DNA of 64,000 nt, from contig JAFLBE010000020.1 in assembly GCA_017303995.1 (NCBI GenBank), positions 1 to 64,000 on the forward strand, read 5' to 3'. This DNA comes from Bacteroidota bacterium (GTDB lineage: Bacteria > Bacteroidota > JABWAT01). Numbering within the stretch: position 1 is the first letter of the stretch; every line of letters starts with the position of its first letter. The translations under genes were made by a program, and so were the position numbers. The notes under the pieces were generated by a model, which made no database searches, had not been told where the DNA came from, and saw only the letters and a list, made by a program, of their open reading frames with translations. Shown here piece after piece: positions 61,783 through 64,000 of the stretch.

Positions 61783-64000
61783 ATGCACCCGTATCTGATC
61801 AAACAAATTGAACTTCTGAAACAAGCCGGTTCGGCGAGTCAGGATGATTTGCTGAAAATGATCAGTGACACCTATGATAAATTTGGAATTCCGGCACCCT
61901 TTCCCATTGAAAAACCTAAAATCCCTGTCATTCTAAAGAATGTGTTTAACCGGATTTCTGATGGAATTATGATTGTTTCTCAATCAGGGGATATCAGATA
62001 TCTGAACGAAGTTGCAGGTGCATTTTTGGGTATTGATTCTTCTGCAGATTCATTCCCGGTCGTAGAATCAGTTTTACCTGAGTTAAATGACAAATGGATC
62101 AGTTCAAATTTTGGATCTTTAAGGCCTGGATTTTCCCTCTTTTTCAAAAAATTGGTTGCTTCTGAGTCTCAAAACAAGATCCAGGCTGAAGTAAGAATCA
62201 GTAAAATTGAAATTGAAGGTGAACCGCTTCTTTTCCTTCTGATTCAGGATACAACCAGTAAAACCCTGAGTGAAGAAGCCATTAAAAGACTTACCCGGAT
62301 TCTCGATGAATCACCAGACATGATCATTTTTACAGATATTGATGGAAATGTTCTATATCAGAACCGGCAGATTTCAGAAATAACCGGGAAACGGATTAAG
62401 AATAGTCTTGCGCCTGAATATCACCCTGAATGGGTTCAAAAACTCCTGTTTGAGAAAATTCTCCCTGAAGTTCGTGAAAAAGGTTCATGGCAGGGCGAAT
62501 CGGCTATTTTGGCAAAGGATGGATCTGAAATAGTGGTTTCCCAAAACATCATCCTTCACCGTGATGATTCAGGAAAACCCCAGTTTTATTCGTCGATTAT
62601 CCGGAATATTTCTGAAAAAGTTAAAGTTGAGCGCGAGCTTGAAAGTCAGAGACGTGATTTGCTTGATGCACAGATTCTCGCAAAAATGGGTAACTGGATT
62701 TTTTTGCCTGAAACACGTAAGTGGAAATGGTCACCTGAATTACTTGAACTTTTTGAGCAGCCGGCTTCAATTCCAAATGACCAGTTCACAGAGATTCTGA
62801 ATAAAAACATGTTTCCTGAAGATCTTGCCAAACTGGAAACCATTCTTCTTACTTCCATTCAGAGAAAAGAACCATTCTCCAGTGAATTCAGATATAAAAT
62901 GCCGGATGGGTCAACCAAGTTTTTCATGACGCTTGGCAGACCGGTTTCCAATGAGGCCGGCGACGTCATTGCGGTCAGAGGCAGTACTCAGGATAACACC
63001 GACAGAAAAACTGATGAGTTGCGGCTAACAAAATCGTTTCGCCACCTTCAGGATTTACAAAATGCAATTAATGCCTCTGCTATTGTTTCGGTTACTGACC
63101 ATCGGGGAATTATCCTTGAAGCAAACGATATTTTCTGTAAAATTTCAGGCTATACCAAAAATGAACTTATTGGGAAATCTCACCGGATTGTAAATGCAAA
63201 TTACCATCCCCCCCAGTTTTTTAAAGAATTATGGGATACAATTAAATCTGGACATGTCTGGAAAGGTGAAATCAAAAACATTGATAAATCCGGTCAGCCG
63301 TACTGGGTTGATGCAACCATTTTTCCCATTCTTGATGATGCCGGGCATCCGTATCGCTTTATGGCAATTAGATATGATATATCAGAAAGAAAACGTGCCG
63401 AACATGAATTACTGAAAGCAAAAGATTCGGCAGAAGCAGCAGACCGTGCAAAAAGTGAATTTCTGGCAACCATGAGCCATGAAATCAGGACACCGATGAA
63501 TGGCGTTATCGGAATGACTTCCCTTCTGCTTGAAACGCATCTGAATCAGGAACAGCGTGATTTTGCCGAAACGATTAAAACAAGTGGTGAAAATCTGCTC
63601 GAAATCATTAACGATATTCTCGATTATTCGAAAATAGAAACGGGGAAACTTGAACTCGAATATCAGCCGCTTGTTCTTGATTTCTGCCTCGATGAAGTTA
63701 TTGATTTACTTTCCCCCAAAATTAACCAGAAAGAATTGGATCTGTGTTATACTATCGGACGTGATGTTCCTTCCGTCATTTCGGGTGATGCGTTTCGGTT
63801 AAGGCAAATTCTGGTTAATCTGGTCGGGAATGCAGTCAAATTTACAGAAACAGGTGGCATTGAAATCAGTGTTTCCCGTATCGGCCACTCGGATAGTTCT
63901 CTGGGTCTTCGGTTCGATATAAAAGATACCGGAATCGGGATTCCAGAGAATAAAATCGGCTATCTGTTTGAATCGTTTACTCAGGTCGATTCATCAACTT
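61783..64000 (+). CDS. Multi-PAS sensor histidine kinase, probably hybrid (partial, cut by window end)
   Basis: Open for 739 codons to the edge with no stop. No membrane helix, so cytoplasmic. PAS-like domains around residues 55-155 (RISDGIMIVSQSGDIRYLNE), 165-285 (ILDESPDMIIFTDIDGNVLY), 290-410 (KMGNWIFLPETRKWKWSPEL, PAS_3 type) and 425-540 (ASAIVSVTDHRGIILEANDIF, GYTKNELIGKSHRIVN). The HisKA follows with phospho-acceptor His566 in ATMSHEIRTPMNGVIGM, then HATPase N box LVNLVGNAVKFTETG and G1 IKDTGIGIP. In this type receiver domains usually follow, but they would lie outside the window. Probably co-transcribed with the upstream kinase. Confidence 0.9.
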   Translation, partial: MHPYLIKQIELLKQAGSASQDDLLKMISDTYDKFGIPAPFPIEKPKIPVILKNVFNRISDGIMIVSQSGDIRYLNEVAGAFLGIDSSADSFPVVESVLPELNDKWISSNFGSLRPGFSLFFKKLVASESQNKIQAEVRISKIEIEGEPLLFLLIQDTTSKTLSEEAIKRLTRILDESPDMIIFTDIDGNVLYQNRQISEITGKRIKNSLAPEYHPEWVQKLLFEKILPEVREKGSWQGESAILAKDGSEIVVSQNIILHRDDSGKPQFYSSIIRNISEKVKVERELESQRRDLLDAQILAKMGNWIFLPETRKWKWSPELLELFEQPASIPNDQFTEILNKNMFPEDLAKLETILLTSIQRKEPFSSEFRYKMPDGSTKFFMTLGRPVSNEAGDVIAVRGSTQDNTDRKTDELRLTKSFRHLQDLQNAINASAIVSVTDHRGIILEANDIFCKISGYTKNELIGKSHRIVNANYHPPQFFKELWDTIKSGHVWKGEIKNIDKSGQPYWVDATIFPILDDAGHPYRFMAIRYDISERKRAEHELLKAKDSAEAADRAKSEFLATMSHEIRTPMNGVIGMTSLLLETHLNQEQRDFAETIKTSGENLLEIINDILDYSKIETGKLELEYQPLVLDFCLDEVIDLLSPKINQKELDLCYTIGRDVPSVISGDAFRLRQILVNLVGNAVKFTETGGIEISVSRIGHSDSSLGLRFDIKDTGIGIPENKIGYLFESFTQVDSST

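Noticed and set aside
1-64000. Insertion sequences, prophage, rRNA or tRNA genes
   Set aside because: No transposase, integrase, phage structural protein, rRNA segment or tRNA cloverleaf was recognised by reading; a tool search could still find a tRNA.

Overview
The window reads as chromosomal DNA of an uncultured member of the Fibrobacteres-Chlorobi-Bacteroidetes group, most like Ignavibacteria or Calditrichota. The main evidence is the C-terminal sorting tag with a core like YPNPFNPSTT on at least nine predicted secreted proteins, which is a type IX secretion (T9SS) tag in the form typical of those lineages. A PorV-like barrel, TonB-dependent uptake and many lipoproteins agree. No rRNA or tRNA gene was seen, so the taxonomy is inference.

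Region 1 (1-11.2 kb, + strand) is AT-rich and holds a row of small genes all in one direction. They encode exported lipoproteins, small beta-barrels, TPR proteins, an M28 peptidase and one T9SS cargo protein. Nine well-preserved copies of a ~120-bp imperfect palindrome, plus one decayed copy, lie directly behind the stop codons. The best copies run from TTCTAAC to GTTAGAA, with GCCAGGCGTT at the 3' end. This is the layout of an integron gene-cassette array with attC sites. No integrase is in the window. One repeat-bounded unit has no ORF.

Region 2 (11.3-59.8 kb, - strand) is a large polysaccharide-utilisation locus. Read in the direction of transcription it holds: a CBM9-type surface glycan-binding protein; a Na+/sugar symporter, a second CBM9-type protein, a TonB-dependent receptor, a 1137-aa secreted protein and a PorV-like barrel; a circularly permuted GH16 lichenase, GH2, GH3, a parvulin foldase, GH26 and GH92; a FucP-type sugar transporter and a ROK sugar kinase; two giant CotH/lamin-tail proteins; an esterase, a TonB-like protein and a trehalase-like (alpha/alpha)6 hydrolase; a broken GH3, a GH5-CBM6, a GH3 lipoprotein and a GH5. 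There is no SusD. The enzymes point to beta-glucan, probably with mannan. Extracellular T9SS enzymes would cut the polymer, CBM9 proteins and the receptor would capture and import oligomers, periplasmic GH3 enzymes would finish them, and the transporters and ROK kinase would feed glycolysis.

Two promoter regions of this locus (19.8-20.0 kb and 56.6-56.75 kb) share one regulatory module: three 13-bp palindromes TATCA-N3-TGATA with identical 17- and 25-bp spacing, a TGGAAAGGCTTCCA dyad exactly 21 bp away, and a TTTTGGCATGATT element followed by ATCGCAATCA. Arrays of a 7-bp unit lie in four intergenic spots.

Region 3 (60.3-64 kb, + strand) holds two sensor kinases in tandem: a membrane histidine kinase and a multi-PAS kinase cut by the window edge. 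They are divergent from the sugar locus and could control it.
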